Position numbers and translations under genes: made by a program. From Candidatus Moraniibacteriota bacterium (GTDB lineage: Bacteria > Patescibacteriota > Minisyncoccia > Moranbacterales > UBA2206), in the NCBI GenBank assembly GCA_026396205.1, contig JAPLXF010000045.1:1-15125 (forward strand): 15,125 nucleotides of DNA, written 5' to 3'. The number at the start of each line of letters is the position of its first letter. Positions within the stretch are counted from its first letter, which is position 1. Positions 4,508 through 12,276 of this stretch are shown one piece after another. Below the pieces are notes generated by a model. The model did not search any database, was not told where the DNA came from, and saw nothing but the letters and a program-made list of their open reading frames with translations.

Positions 4508-6157
4508 TTACATCATCCCTTCCATCCCGCTCATCCCCGGATTATGGCTGCCGGATTTTTCTTCCGGCTTGTCGGCGATGGCGACTTCGGTGGTGAGGAG
4601 CATGGCCGCCACCGAAACGGCGTTTTCCAAGGCTGTGCGGGTAACTTTCAGCGGGTCAATAATGCCGGTCTTGATCATATCGGCGACATATTTGCCCGTC
4701 GCCGCGTTAAAGCCGAAATTTTTGCCTTCATTTTCCAGAACTTTATTGATGGCCACATCGGCTTTTTCCTTGCCGGTATTGGCGACAATCTGTTTCAGCG
4801 GATCGGATAGAGCTTCAATCAAAGCTTGATAACCGGCCCGGTATTCATGGCTTAGAGCGCGTTCTTCTTTGATATTTTCCGCCAGCGAATTGGCCGCTTT
4901 GGCTAGCGCCACTCCGCCGCCCGCCACAATGCCCTCTTCAATAGCCGCTTTGGTCGCTGACAGCGCGTCTTCCATTTTATGCTTGATATAAGTCAGCTCG
5001 GTTTCGGTGGCCGCTCCGACTTTGATGACGGCGACGCCGCCAGTGAGTTTCGCCATCCGCTTTTGCAATTTTTCCTTGTCCCATTTGCTTTCGCTTTTTT
5101 CCATCTGGGATTTGATTTGGCTGATTCTATTTTCCAATTTGTCTTTTTTGCCTTTGCCGCCGACAATCGTGGTCGCGTCTTTGGTGGCAATGACTTTGCC
5201 GGCCCGTCCCAAGTCTGAAATTTCTACTTTTTCCATTTTCATGCCGGTTTCTTCGCTGATAACTTTGCCGCCGGTGACGATGGCGATATCTTCCAGCATT
5301 TCTTTTTTGGTGTCTCCAAATTCCGGCGCCTTGACCGCCAGCACATTGATGCTACCGCGCAATTTGTTAACGACTAATGTCGCCAGCGCTTCACCCTCCA
5401 CTTCTTCGGCAATAATCACGATATCCTTTTTGCCGGTGGCTGCGATTTTTTCCACAATCGGCAGGATTTCCGCGATGGTGGAAATTTTTTTGTCGGTAAT
5501 GATAATGTAAGGGTCTTTGAGTTCCGCTTTCAGGCTTTCCGGATTGGTTATCATATAGGGAGAAATATAGCCTTTGTCAAAATTCAAGCCCTTGACGATT
5601 TCTTTGGCGAAGCCGAAAGTCTGCGATTCTTCCACGGTGATGACGCCGTCTTTCCCCACTTCTTCAATCACTTCGGCGATCAGTTCGCCCATTTCTTTGT
5701 TTTCCGCCGAAATAGTCGCCACTTGGGCGATTTCATTCCGCCCGGAAACCGGTTTGGAATTCTTTTTCAGTTCTTTAATGACTGCGTCGCGCGCCGCTTC
5801 CATACCGTGGCGGATTTCCACCGGATTCATGCCGGTTTCCACATATTTTATGCCTTCCTGCACCAAGGCTTGGGCGATAACCATGGCCGTGGTCGTCCCG
5901 TCTCCCGCCACATCGTTGGTCTTGTTGGCCACCTCTTTGATAAGTTCGGCGCCGATGCTTTCAAATTTGTCTTCCAATTCAATTTCTTTGGCAATCGTCA
6001 CGCCGTCGTTGGTAATCATCGGCGAGCCGAAACTTTTGCCCATAACGACATTCCGGCCCCGAGGTCCCAGCGTGATTTTTACCGCATCGGCGACTTTGTC
6101 AATCCCGGCTTTGATTTTTTCCCGGGCTTCGGATTTGAATTTGATTATTTTGGACAT
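4508..6157 (-). CDS. groEL: Chaperonin GroEL (60 kDa, Hsp60)
   Basis: This is a full-length group I chaperonin of 549 residues (E. coli 548). It forms a double-ring ATPase that folds cytoplasmic proteins. Visible hallmarks are the equatorial ATP site LGPRG (30-34) and GDGTTT (85-90). DALSATKAAIEEGIVAGGG carries the Asp that activates the catalytic water in the family. Apical and intermediate domains lie between. The C-terminal tail is the flexible Gly-Met type (NPGMSGMEGMM), though short. No groES gene is adjacent on either side. GroES must be encoded elsewhere or be absent; this window cannot tell. Control is visible: a sigma70 promoter overlapped by a CIRCE operator about 200-230 bases upstream implies HrcA repression and heat-shock induction. 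There is no Shine-Dalgarno; the bases before ATG are a repeated AAATTAC word. A terminator follows. Confidence 0.98.
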   Translation of the reverse strand: MSKIIKFKSEAREKIKAGIDKVADAVKITLGPRGRNVVMGKSFGSPMITNDGVTIAKEIELEDKFESIGAELIKEVANKTNDVAGDGTTTAMVIAQALVQEGIKYVETGMNPVEIRHGMEAARDAVIKELKKNSKPVSGRNEIAQVATISAENKEMGELIAEVIEEVGKDGVITVEESQTFGFAKEIVKGLNFDKGYISPYMITNPESLKAELKDPYIIITDKKISTIAEILPIVEKIAATGKKDIVIIAEEVEGEALATLVVNKLRGSINVLAVKAPEFGDTKKEMLEDIAIVTGGKVISEETGMKMEKVEISDLGRAGKVIATKDATTIVGGKGKKDKLENRISQIKSQMEKSESKWDKEKLQKRMAKLTGGVAVIKVGAATETELTYIKHKMEDALSATKAAIEEGIVAGGGVALAKAANSLAENIKEERALSHEYRAGYQALIEALSDPLKQIVANTGKEKADVAINKVLENEGKNFGFNAATGKYVADMIKTGIIDPLKVTRTALENAVSVAAMLLTTEVAIADKPEEKSGSHNPGMSGMEGMM

Positions 6158-6160
6158 AGA

Positions 6161-6192
6161 TTTGTAATTAGTAATTTGTAATTTGTAATTTG
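6161..6192 (-). repeat. Short-word tandem repeat before groEL
   Basis: On the plus strand TTTGTAAT is repeated three times with a TAGTAAT variant. It fills the last 35 bases of the groEL leader, where a ribosome-binding site would normally be. Confidence 0.65.
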
Positions 6193-6280
6193 GATTTTAT
6201 AACAAAGAGGAAATATTTTTATTTTTTGGCTTTAGGCTGGAAAGTGTTTTAAGATTTTTGAAAATACTGTTTTTCCACTT

Positions 6281-6349
6281 TGTCATTCCGAGCTTGTCGA
6301 GGAATCTAATTAGATCCTTCGACTACGCTACGCTTCGCTCAGGATGACA
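6281..6349. mobile_element. 69-base inverted-repeat mini-element in the groEL leader
   Basis: The ends TGTCATTCCGAGC (6281-6293) and GCTCAGGATGACA (6337-6349) are imperfect inverted repeats. The centre GAGGAATCT-AATT-AGATCCTTC is also nearly self-complementary. From general knowledge, the TGTCATTCCGAG...GGATGACA motif is a palindromic repeat found scattered in many bacterial genomes, usually between genes. Here it lies between CIRCE and the groEL start, so it would be transcribed and fold into a long hairpin in the 5' UTR. Its mobility is inferred from similar repeats elsewhere, not seen here. Confidence 0.65.
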
Positions 6350-6356
6350 ACCATGA

Positions 6357-6383
6357 TTAGCAATCAATTACAAAGAGTGCTAA
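6357..6383 (-). promoter_or_regulatory. CIRCE operator (HrcA binding site)
   Basis: TTAGCAATC (6357-6365), 9 bases, GAGTGCTAA (6375-6383). The consensus is TTAGCACTC-N9-GAGTGCTAA, so only one base differs. It sits immediately downstream of the predicted groEL transcription start, the usual position for HrcA repression. Confidence 0.92.
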
Positions 6384-6393
6384 TCCGTTTTCC

Positions 6394-6421
6394 ATTTTAT
6401 AAAACTCGACGCTCTTGTCAA
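6394..6421 (-). promoter_or_regulatory. groEL promoter
   Basis: On the minus strand a consensus TTGACA (6416-6421), 16 bases, then TAAAAT (6394-6399). The -35 overlaps the stop codon of the upstream gene (6418-6420). The start would be near 6387, a few bases before CIRCE. Confidence 0.75.
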
Positions 6422-7350
6422 GCCTTGAGATCGGCCAGGCGCGCTTTGAATTTATCATAAATTATCGGGCCTTGCGGCTCCGGCAAAAACACCAGCTTTT
6501 TTTCGTCAGCTATAACAATACTTCCCTGTTTATGAGTTTTGGGGTTAGCCATAATTCTCTTAATCTGCCATTGCTTAAGCCAGCTCTCGATTATCTTCGG
6601 TTTTAGCAGAAATTCCCTGATATTTTTGATTATTTTCGAAAAATGGCTGTCAGCTATAATTCTTGGATTGGGCAAAATTTCCTCTTGGCGATTCGGTTTG
6701 TAATTTTTAATCCAAGCATTCTGGCTTATAAAACTGCGGAAAGTTTTCAGCCCGTAGGCAGGAAAGATAAACGAATATTCCGAAGCGGCAAAAATATCCT
6801 TGAGATTTATTTCCAAAGAATCGGTGGTGATGAAATAATTGAGGCAAATCCGGTTGGTTATTTTCCGCCCGTGCCGGCGCCGGCCCAACAGGTGCAGGAG
6901 CAAAGTTACTAAAGTCCGGCCAGTAAAAATTTTGTTTTTTTTCAAGACTACCAGCAGATCGATGTCGCTTTCGGGAAGAGCATTTTTCATCGCCACACTG
7001 CCGGTAACAGCCGCCATGCGCACATATGGCACAAAGCGAAGTAAAGACAGCACCCAGCGAACTTTTCTAAATTTGCTTTGGGAAATTTTATTTTTCTTCA
7101 GCCTTTCGGAAACCAGATTTTTCCGGCCTTTTAAGAAATAAAAACCTTGATATTCCTCAATAAATTTTTGGATATTTTCCGATTCCAGCTCTTTTATAAC
7201 ATCCTGCAAATTATATTGTTTACTGTCCACTGTTCCCTGTTCATTGATTAAGGTCAGGTGTTTCCAAATTTCAAAAGCTGTCATGGGATAATCCATGACA
7301 TCATAATAGGTAACCGTTGTCAAGATGTTTTTTTCGAGCTCAGTAGACAT
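6418..7350 (-). CDS. Nucleotidyltransferase-fold protein (Pol-beta superfamily type)
   Basis: The frame opens at a TTG (7380), but the first ATG at 7350 (MSTELEKNIL) is the more natural start; the extra ten residues MLLLLCFNFY look non-coding. That leaves 310 residues. Residues about 5-90 look like a winged-helix region (TYYDVMDYPMTAFEIWKHL, later GFYFLKGRKNLV). Residues 117-138 hold the nucleotidyltransferase signature: VTGSVAMKNALPESDIDLLVV, with Gly-Ser about ten residues before Asp-Ile-Asp. The metal-binding Asp pair is intact. A basic helical C-terminal region follows. I associate this winged-helix plus nucleotidyltransferase layout with Parcubacteria-type genomes. The acceptor (small molecule, tRNA or protein) is unknown. 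The groEL promoter begins within its stop codon; upstream is the uvrA spacer. No Shine-Dalgarno is present. Confidence 0.8.
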   Translation of the reverse strand: MSTELEKNILTTVTYYDVMDYPMTAFEIWKHLTLINEQGTVDSKQYNLQDVIKELESENIQKFIEEYQGFYFLKGRKNLVSERLKKNKISQSKFRKVRWVLSLLRFVPYVRMAAVTGSVAMKNALPESDIDLLVVLKKNKIFTGRTLVTLLLHLLGRRRHGRKITNRICLNYFITTDSLEINLKDIFAASEYSFIFPAYGLKTFRSFISQNAWIKNYKPNRQEEILPNPRIIADSHFSKIIKNIREFLLKPKIIESWLKQWQIKRIMANPKTHKQGSIVIADEKKLVFLPEPQGPIIYDKFKARLADLKA

Positions 7351-7380
7351 ATAAAAATTAAAGCACAATAGTAGTAACAA

Positions 7381-7506
7381 TTCCTAATTTCTAATATCTA
7401 ATTTCTAATCAAATCCCAATGACTTAATTTCCAATGAATAAAATTTAGGCATTTTCATTTTTCAATTGGACATTAATTAGGAATTAGAAATTCTTAATTA
7501 GAAATT
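7381..7506. repeat. Snapback word-repeat spacer between uvrA and the nucleotidyltransferase gene
   Basis: The left part repeats CTAATTTCTAAT/ATCTAATTTCTAATC and then CCAATG twice. The right part carries CAATTGG and then ATTAGGAATTAGAAATTC, with TTAATTAGAAATTC again. The right half is largely the reverse complement of the left half in the reverse order, so the whole spacer can fold on itself. It is AT-rich and might act as the uvrA 3' end, since no GC-rich terminator follows uvrA. Confidence 0.65.
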
Positions 7507-10332
7507 CTATAAGTATTTTCCCGTCCAGCTTCTTTTGGCTTTTTTGAGTTTGTCCGGCGTGCCGGCATAAACCAACTCGCCGCCTTTGTGGCCGCCTTCC
7601 GGCCCTAAATCAATCACCCAGTCAGCATTGCGGATAACGTCCATATTGTGCTCGACCACCAGCACGGAATTGCCCTTGTCTACAAGCTTATCCAAAACTT
7701 TGAGTAGTCTTTTTACATCTTCAAAATGCAGGCCAATGGTCGGTTCGTCCAGAATATACAAAGTGCTGCCGGTCGATTTACGGGAAAGTTCGGTAGCCAG
7801 CTTTATCCTTTGCGCTTCACCGCCCGAAAGATTGGTGGCGCTTTGGCCTAATTTTAAATATCCCAGCCCCACTTCTTCCAAAGTTTGCAGTTTTTCCACA
7901 ATCAGCGGCGAGCGCCGGAAAAAACGCAGGGCGTAAGAAACGCTCATATCCAAAACTTCGGCTACATTGACGCCTTGGTATTCAATATCCAAAGTTTTCA
8001 TATTGTAGCGCGTTCCATTGCAGGCTTCACAGCGGACATACATATCCGGCAGCAGATGCATTTCAATTTTCCGGGTGCCGTCGCCTTGGCAGACTTCACA
8101 GCGTCCCCCGCGCATATTGAAACTGAACCGGCTCGGCGTATAGCCGCGCTTCTTGGCTTCTTCAGTCTGGGAAAACAAGTCACGGATGAGCGAGAAAACT
8201 CCGGTGTAAGTAGCCGCGTTGGAACGCGGTGTCCGGCCAATCGGCGCCTGGTCGATATTGATGACTTTGTTGATATTTTCCAGCCCTTTGATTTTCTTAT
8301 GCTTGCCCGGCGTATCCTTGGAATGGAAAAAATGCCGGGAAAGGGCTTTGGCCAAAATGTCATTGACCAGCGTTGATTTTCCCGAACCGGAAACTCCGGT
8401 AATGGCCACAAATTTTTCCAGCGGAATGGAAACATTGATTTTTTTAAGGTTATGGTCTTCGGCTCCGATAATTTCCAGCGATTTCCGAGCGCCTTTACGG
8501 AATGATTTTTTTTCCGAAACTTTTCTTTTGCCGACTAAGTATTCGGCGGTTAGTGTTTTAGCCCTGATCATTTTGGGAAAATCCCCGGCATAAATAATCT
8601 GCCCGCCTTCTTCGCCGGCTCCCGGACCCATATCGATAACCCAGTCAGCTTTTTTAATAATGTCCGCGTCATGCTCCACCACGATCAGCGAGTTGCCCAT
8701 TTCCTTGAGTTTTTGCATAGTAGCCACTAATTTTTCCGTATCTCGGTTGTGCAGGCCGATGGACGGCTCGTCTAAAATATAGGTAATGCCCATCAGATCG
8801 GCGCCGATTTGGGTGGCTAAGCGGATTCTTTGCGCTTCGCCGCCGGAAATGGAATTGGCCCGCCGGGAAAGAGCCAGATATTCCAAGCCGACATTAATCA
8901 GCGCGCTGGTCTTGCCCCGCATCTCTTTGACCAAAGAAGCCACAACTTTTTTTCGGCTGGCTTCGCTATTTTTTTCCACTTCATCCAGAAATTTTTCAAA
9001 TCCCAGCAGGTCCAAACTAACCGCTTCGTCAATCGATTTATTTTCCACCAGCACGGAAAGGTATTCTGCCTTAAGCCTTTTTCCCTGGCAAACCGGGCAG
9101 ACTTTCTCCAGCATATATTTTTCCAGATCGCTGCGCACATAATCGGAATTGGCTTCGGCGTATTTCCGCTTGATGACGGAAACCACGCCGTCAAAAGAAA
9201 CTTTCACTTCTTTGACGCCGCCCATATCGTTTTTCTGTTCAATGATCACTTCCCGGTTGGGCGGGCCGTAGAAAATAATATTTAGTGCGCGCTGGCTGAA
9301 TTTTTTGATGGGCATATCCACCGAAAAGCTGTATTCGCGGGCCAGCGCTTTAAGAATGGCCAGATAACCGTTCTGCCCGCCAGCGCGCCCGCTGGATTTG
9401 CTCCACGGCAGAATCGCTCCTTCGGCCAGCGACAATTTTTTGTTAGGAATAATCAGATCCGTATCCACTTCCATGGTCACGCCCAGTCCCGAGCAATGCG
9501 GACAAGCGCCTTCCGGACTATTAAATGAAAAATGCCGCGGGGTCACTTCCCCGATGCGCATCTGGCATTCATGGCAGAAAAAATCCCGGTTATAAACCTG
9601 GTCTTTATTGTTATCGATAGAAACCATCAGCGATCCATTACCGATTTTCAAAGCGGTTTCAATGGAATCCATAATCCTTTCCCGATCCGGATGGCTGTGT
9701 TTTATTATCAGCCGGTCAATCACCACTTCGATGGGAACGGAAATTTTTTCGCTGGCAACCAGCAGGGCGTCGCCGGTCAGCATTATTTTTCCGTTGAAGC
9801 GCACGCGGGCGTAGCCTATCTGCTGGATGCTTTTCAGCACTTCCGGGGAATTTTTTCCTTCTTCGCGCACTTTAGCTAAAATGGCGACTTGGGTATTTTC
9901 CGCCAGCGCCATAATTTTTTCCAGAATTTCTCCTTTTTCCAAGCGTACCATTTCTTTTCCGCATTGCGGGCAGTGCGGCAAACCGAATCTGGCGAAAAGA
10001 ATCCGCAGATAATCATAGATTTCCGTCAGTGTTCCGACGGTTGACCGCGGACTGCGGGAAACGCTCCGCTGATCGATGGAAATAGTCGGGCTTAAATTTT
10101 CCACCTTGTCGAAATCCGGCTTGGCGCCCACATCTAAAAACTGCCGCGCGTAAGAAGACATGCCTTCCAGATAGCGGCGGTTGCCTTCGGTGTAAATAAG
10201 GTCAAAAGCTAAAGACGATTTACCAGAGCCGGAAAGTCCGGTCACTACAACTAATTTATTGCGGGGGATATCAACATTTATGTTTTTAAGATTGTTGACT
10301 CTTGCACCTCTAATTATAATTTTATCTCTCAT
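7507..10332 (-). CDS. uvrA: Excinuclease ABC subunit A
   Basis: A complete 941-residue UvrA (E. coli 940), the damage-sensing ATPase of nucleotide excision repair that loads UvrB. Two ABC ATPase modules are intact. The first has Walker A GLSGSGKSS at 32-40, signature SISGGEAQRIRLA and Walker B YILDEPSIGLH. The second has GVSGSGKST, signature NLSGGEAQRIKLA and YILDEPTIGLH. Zinc-finger cysteines are present: CPQC near residue 122, CHEC...CPHC of the first module, and the long CEVC...CEAC finger of the second (the essential C-terminal one). The start ATG gives the canonical MRDKIIIRGARVNNLKNI opening. There is no Shine-Dalgarno. A good promoter lies about 130 bases upstream, and the leader between contains a CCCCGT palindrome. 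uvrB and uvrC are not in the window. No LexA-box-like site was recognised. Confidence 0.98.
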   Translation of the reverse strand: MRDKIIIRGARVNNLKNINVDIPRNKLVVVTGLSGSGKSSLAFDLIYTEGNRRYLEGMSSYARQFLDVGAKPDFDKVENLSPTISIDQRSVSRSPRSTVGTLTEIYDYLRILFARFGLPHCPQCGKEMVRLEKGEILEKIMALAENTQVAILAKVREEGKNSPEVLKSIQQIGYARVRFNGKIMLTGDALLVASEKISVPIEVVIDRLIIKHSHPDRERIMDSIETALKIGNGSLMVSIDNNKDQVYNRDFFCHECQMRIGEVTPRHFSFNSPEGACPHCSGLGVTMEVDTDLIIPNKKLSLAEGAILPWSKSSGRAGGQNGYLAILKALAREYSFSVDMPIKKFSQRALNIIFYGPPNREVIIEQKNDMGGVKEVKVSFDGVVSVIKRKYAEANSDYVRSDLEKYMLEKVCPVCQGKRLKAEYLSVLVENKSIDEAVSLDLLGFEKFLDEVEKNSEASRKKVVASLVKEMRGKTSALINVGLEYLALSRRANSISGGEAQRIRLATQIGADLMGITYILDEPSIGLHNRDTEKLVATMQKLKEMGNSLIVVEHDADIIKKADWVIDMGPGAGEEGGQIIYAGDFPKMIRAKTLTAEYLVGKRKVSEKKSFRKGARKSLEIIGAEDHNLKKINVSIPLEKFVAITGVSGSGKSTLVNDILAKALSRHFFHSKDTPGKHKKIKGLENINKVINIDQAPIGRTPRSNAATYTGVFSLIRDLFSQTEEAKKRGYTPSRFSFNMRGGRCEVCQGDGTRKIEMHLLPDMYVRCEACNGTRYNMKTLDIEYQGVNVAEVLDMSVSYALRFFRRSPLIVEKLQTLEEVGLGYLKLGQSATNLSGGEAQRIKLATELSRKSTGSTLYILDEPTIGLHFEDVKRLLKVLDKLVDKGNSVLVVEHNMDVIRNADWVIDLGPEGGHKGGELVYAGTPDKLKKAKRSWTGKYL

Positions 10333-10349
10333 ATTTTTCAGGTTACTTG

Positions 10350-10380
10350 CCCCGTTATTTCGCCTCGAAATTTTACGGGG
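10350..10380. repeat. CCCCGT...ACGGGG palindrome in the uvrA leader
   Basis: CCCCGTTATTTCG (10350-10362) and CGAAATTTTACGGGG (10366-10380) are inverted repeats with a three-base loop and a small bulge. The arms share CCCCGT(T) and ACGGGG with the palindrome inside ychF at 11204-11247. Transcribed from the uvrA promoter, it forms a hairpin about 20 bases before the start codon. Confidence 0.65.
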
Positions 10381-10460
10381 TTCACCCGCGCTCCCCGCAC
10401 AATAATATTGTCTCGATTCTTTGGCATAGCTGTTTCTAAAAAGTCTACTTGTAATTACCC

Positions 10461-10489
10461 ATTATAGAGCAGTTATTTTATCTTGTCCA
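10461..10489 (-). promoter_or_regulatory. uvrA promoter
   Basis: On the minus strand TGGACA (10484-10489), 17 bases, then a perfect TATAAT (10461-10466). The predicted leader is about 120 nucleotides and includes the palindrome at 10350-10380. Confidence 0.75.
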
Positions 10490-10501
10490 GCTTGCCCAAG
10501 A

Positions 10502-10530
10502 TTTAATTGATTATTTAAAAAAAATATACT
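10502..10530 (+). promoter_or_regulatory. Candidate ychF promoter
   Basis: TTTAAT (10502-10507), 17 bases rich in A, then TATACT (10525-10530). The -35 is weak. Transcription would start near 10537, inside the word repeat. Confidence 0.45.
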
Positions 10531-10534
10531 ACTA

Positions 10535-10566
10535 TTCGTATATTCGTAATTAATTCGTAATTCGTA
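10535..10566 (+). repeat. Short-word repeat before ychF
   Basis: TTCGTA occurs four times (TTCGTATATTCGTAATTAA, then TTCGTAATTCGTAG) in 32 bases, ending 8 bases before the start codon. No Shine-Dalgarno is present. Confidence 0.7.
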
Positions 10567-10574
10567 GAGAAATT

Positions 10575-11663
10575 ATGAAGATCGGCATTGTCGGCCTTCC
10601 TAATGTTGGCAAATCAACACTATTTAAAGCCCTGACTAAAGTTGCGGTGGATATCAGCAATTATCCTTTCTGCACCATTGAACCCAACATCGGCATCGTC
10701 AAAGTGCCGGATTTGCGTTTGGAAAAATTGGCAAAAATATCCCAATCCAAAAAAATTATTCCGGCCATCGTGGAATTCGTGGATATCGCCGGCATCGTCA
10801 AAGGCGCTTCCGTCGGCGAAGGTTTGGGCAATAAATTTTTGGCCAATATCCGCGAAGTGGACGCTATCGCCCAAGTGGTACGGGTATTTGAGAATGAGAA
10901 TATCACTCATGTGCATAATAAGATTGATCCGGAAAATGATATTGAAATTATCAATTCCGAATTGATTTTAGCCGATTTGGAAACTGTCCAAAAAGTAAAA
11001 ACCAGGTTAGAAAAAGATTCCAGGGGCAATAAAAAGGGCGCCGCCGAACAATTGGCGATTTTAGAAAAAATAAAAAATAATTTAGAAGCTGGAAAGTTAG
11101 CCAATGAAACCGCTTTAGATATGCATGATGAGAATACGGAAATTATTGTGCGGGAATTATCCTTGCTCACAATGAAACCGTTTTTGTATGTATTTAATGC
11201 CTGCCCCGTTAAATCCGACGAAGTCGGCGCGAAGCTATTTAACGGGGTTTATTATAAGATTCCTGAAAACTTACTAAAAAAAGACGACTTCATTATTTTG
11301 GACATCAAAATTGAAGAAGAATTGATTGAAATGTCCCCGACCGAAGCCGAGGAGTTGGGCATCAAATCCAACATTGATAGTTTAATTTTGAAAGCCTATG
11401 AAATTCTGGGCTTGATTACTTTTTTAACTACCGGCACTGATGAAACCCGCGCCTGGACTATCCGGAAAGGCTCAACTGCGCCCATCGCCGGCCTGGCCAT
11501 CCATACCGACTTCAAAGACAAATTCATCCGCGCCGAAGTCATCAACTGGGAAAAACTCCTCGAAGCCGGGTCTTGGAGCAAGGCCAGAGATTTAGGTTTG
11601 CTCCGCACGGAAGGAAAGGAATATATTGTTCAGGATGGTGATGTTATTGAGTTTAAAATATAG
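10575..11663 (+). CDS. ychF: Ribosome-associated P-loop ATPase YchF (OLA1 family), with an in-frame palindromic insertion
   Basis: The 362-residue protein opens MKIGIVGLPNVGKSTLF (P-loop at 7-15). It has DIAGIVKGAS as the switch-II/G3 motif and GEGLGNKFLANIREVDAI typical of the family. The C-terminal TGS domain is intact: TGTDETRAWTIRKGSTAP...HTDFKDKFIRAEVI and IVQDGDVIEF. YchF proteins are Obg-related, prefer ATP because of an NxxE-type G4 motif, and bind ribosomes and stress-response partners. Here the G4 strand reads YVFNA and then CPVKSDEVGAKLFNGVYYKIP before ENLLKKDDFIILDIKI. The added residues are encoded by an 11-base-arm inverted repeat and fall exactly at the NxxE position. A plain NA-x-E-N could be what was interrupted. 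The effect on nucleotide choice cannot be judged by eye. The next gene begins 16 bases after the stop. Confidence 0.95.
   Translation: MKIGIVGLPNVGKSTLFKALTKVAVDISNYPFCTIEPNIGIVKVPDLRLEKLAKISQSKKIIPAIVEFVDIAGIVKGASVGEGLGNKFLANIREVDAIAQVVRVFENENITHVHNKIDPENDIEIINSELILADLETVQKVKTRLEKDSRGNKKGAAEQLAILEKIKNNLEAGKLANETALDMHDENTEIIVRELSLLTMKPFLYVFNACPVKSDEVGAKLFNGVYYKIPENLLKKDDFIILDIKIEEELIEMSPTEAEELGIKSNIDSLILKAYEILGLITFLTTGTDETRAWTIRKGSTAPIAGLAIHTDFKDKFIRAEVINWEKLLEAGSWSKARDLGLLRTEGKEYIVQDGDVIEFKI
11204..11247 (+). repeat. Palindromic element inserted in frame in ychF
   Basis: CCCCGTTAAAT (11204-11214) and ATTTAACGGGG (11237-11247) are perfect 11-base inverted repeats. The interior holds a second hairpin, CCGAC-gaa-GTCGG (11215-11227). 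Read in the ychF frame, the arms encode PVK and FNGV. The element is GC-richer than its surroundings, has no stop in this frame and coincides with extra residues relative to other YchF proteins. This is the organisation of protein-coding palindromic elements such as the Rickettsia RPEs, though the sequence is different. Confidence 0.75.
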
Positions 11664-11678
11664 TTAATTAAATTTACT

Positions 11679-12200
11679 ATGAAAAACGAAAAATTTTTTA
11701 TTCCTAAATTAGAAAAGGTCGAAAATATAGAACCTCAAGAATTAATACAGCCGCCTAAAGATTGTTATTTTATTCATGGCGTTAAAGATTGGTCTAAAGA
11801 AAGCAGCATAGGAGTTAGAACTCCTGAAATTAGTTGTTCATTGCAAAAGGATAATTTTACAAAACCGATTCGATCTTATGGATATATATTGAAATTAGAT
11901 AAGGGCGCTATTACTAGCGCTTATAATAAAGATGTAACCAGTCAATATAGCGATACCAGCTTTAAAAAGAATTTAAGTGAACAATCGAATCAAAAAAAAT
12001 TTAAGCGCTATTCCGAAGAAAATTTAGAAGAGCTAATAGAAGATACACAAAAAAACTCCCACAATGAATTATGGGTAAATGGAGAATTGGTTGAAATAAT
12101 TGGTGCATATGTTGTAAAAAATGAAAATAACATTCCGGGTATTAAGGCTTTTATTAAAGTATGCCATGAGAAAGGAATTCCTATTCATTGGATTGAATAA
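11679..12200 (+). CDS. AT-rich gene of unknown function, possibly ADP-ribosyltransferase-like
   Basis: The 173-residue product begins MKNEKFFIPKLEKVENIEP. Notable segments are CYFIHGVKDWSKESSIGVRTPEIS, then SYGYILKLDKGAITSAYNKD, a Ser/Lys/Glu-rich helical middle (TSFKKNLSEQSNQKKFKRYSEENL), and NELWVNGELVEIIGAYVVKNE. The order His-Gly...Tyr...E-L-W-x-N-G-E vaguely recalls the small ADP-ribosyltransferase fold (H-Y-E class). I treat this only as a hint, since no full motif is present. Codons are strongly A/T-ending (AAA, TTA, GAA, ATT), unlike ychF and rpsF around it, which suggests later arrival. It lies 16 bases behind ychF and could be cotranscribed with it. No Shine-Dalgarno and no clear terminator follow. 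Confidence 0.65.
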   Translation: MKNEKFFIPKLEKVENIEPQELIQPPKDCYFIHGVKDWSKESSIGVRTPEISCSLQKDNFTKPIRSYGYILKLDKGAITSAYNKDVTSQYSDTSFKKNLSEQSNQKKFKRYSEENLEELIEDTQKNSHNELWVNGELVEIIGAYVVKNENNIPGIKAFIKVCHEKGIPIHWIE

Positions 12201-12233
12201 AGATTTCATAGTAATAATTTAGGTAAGCTTTGC

Positions 12234-12262
12234 TTGACTTTCATAATATCCCCTGCTAAACT
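12234..12262 (+). promoter_or_regulatory. Promoter of the rpsF-ssb-rpsR region
   Basis: TTGACT (12234-12239), 17 bases, then TAAACT (12257-12262). A TG one base before the -10 makes it an extended -10. The predicted start is near 12269, leaving a leader of about 185 nucleotides before rpsF. Confidence 0.75.
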
Positions 12263-12276
12263 AAACCTACAAATAA

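Noticed and set aside
4544..6181. Long plus-strand open frames opposite groEL (also opposite uvrA and within ychF)
   Set aside because: They are antisense or off-frame shadows of well-identified genes with biased codon use.
7351..7380. TTG-initiated ten-residue extension of the nucleotidyltransferase protein
   Set aside because: The ATG at 7350 gives a natural start, and the extension MLLLLCFNFY falls in the word-repeat/promoter region with no Shine-Dalgarno.
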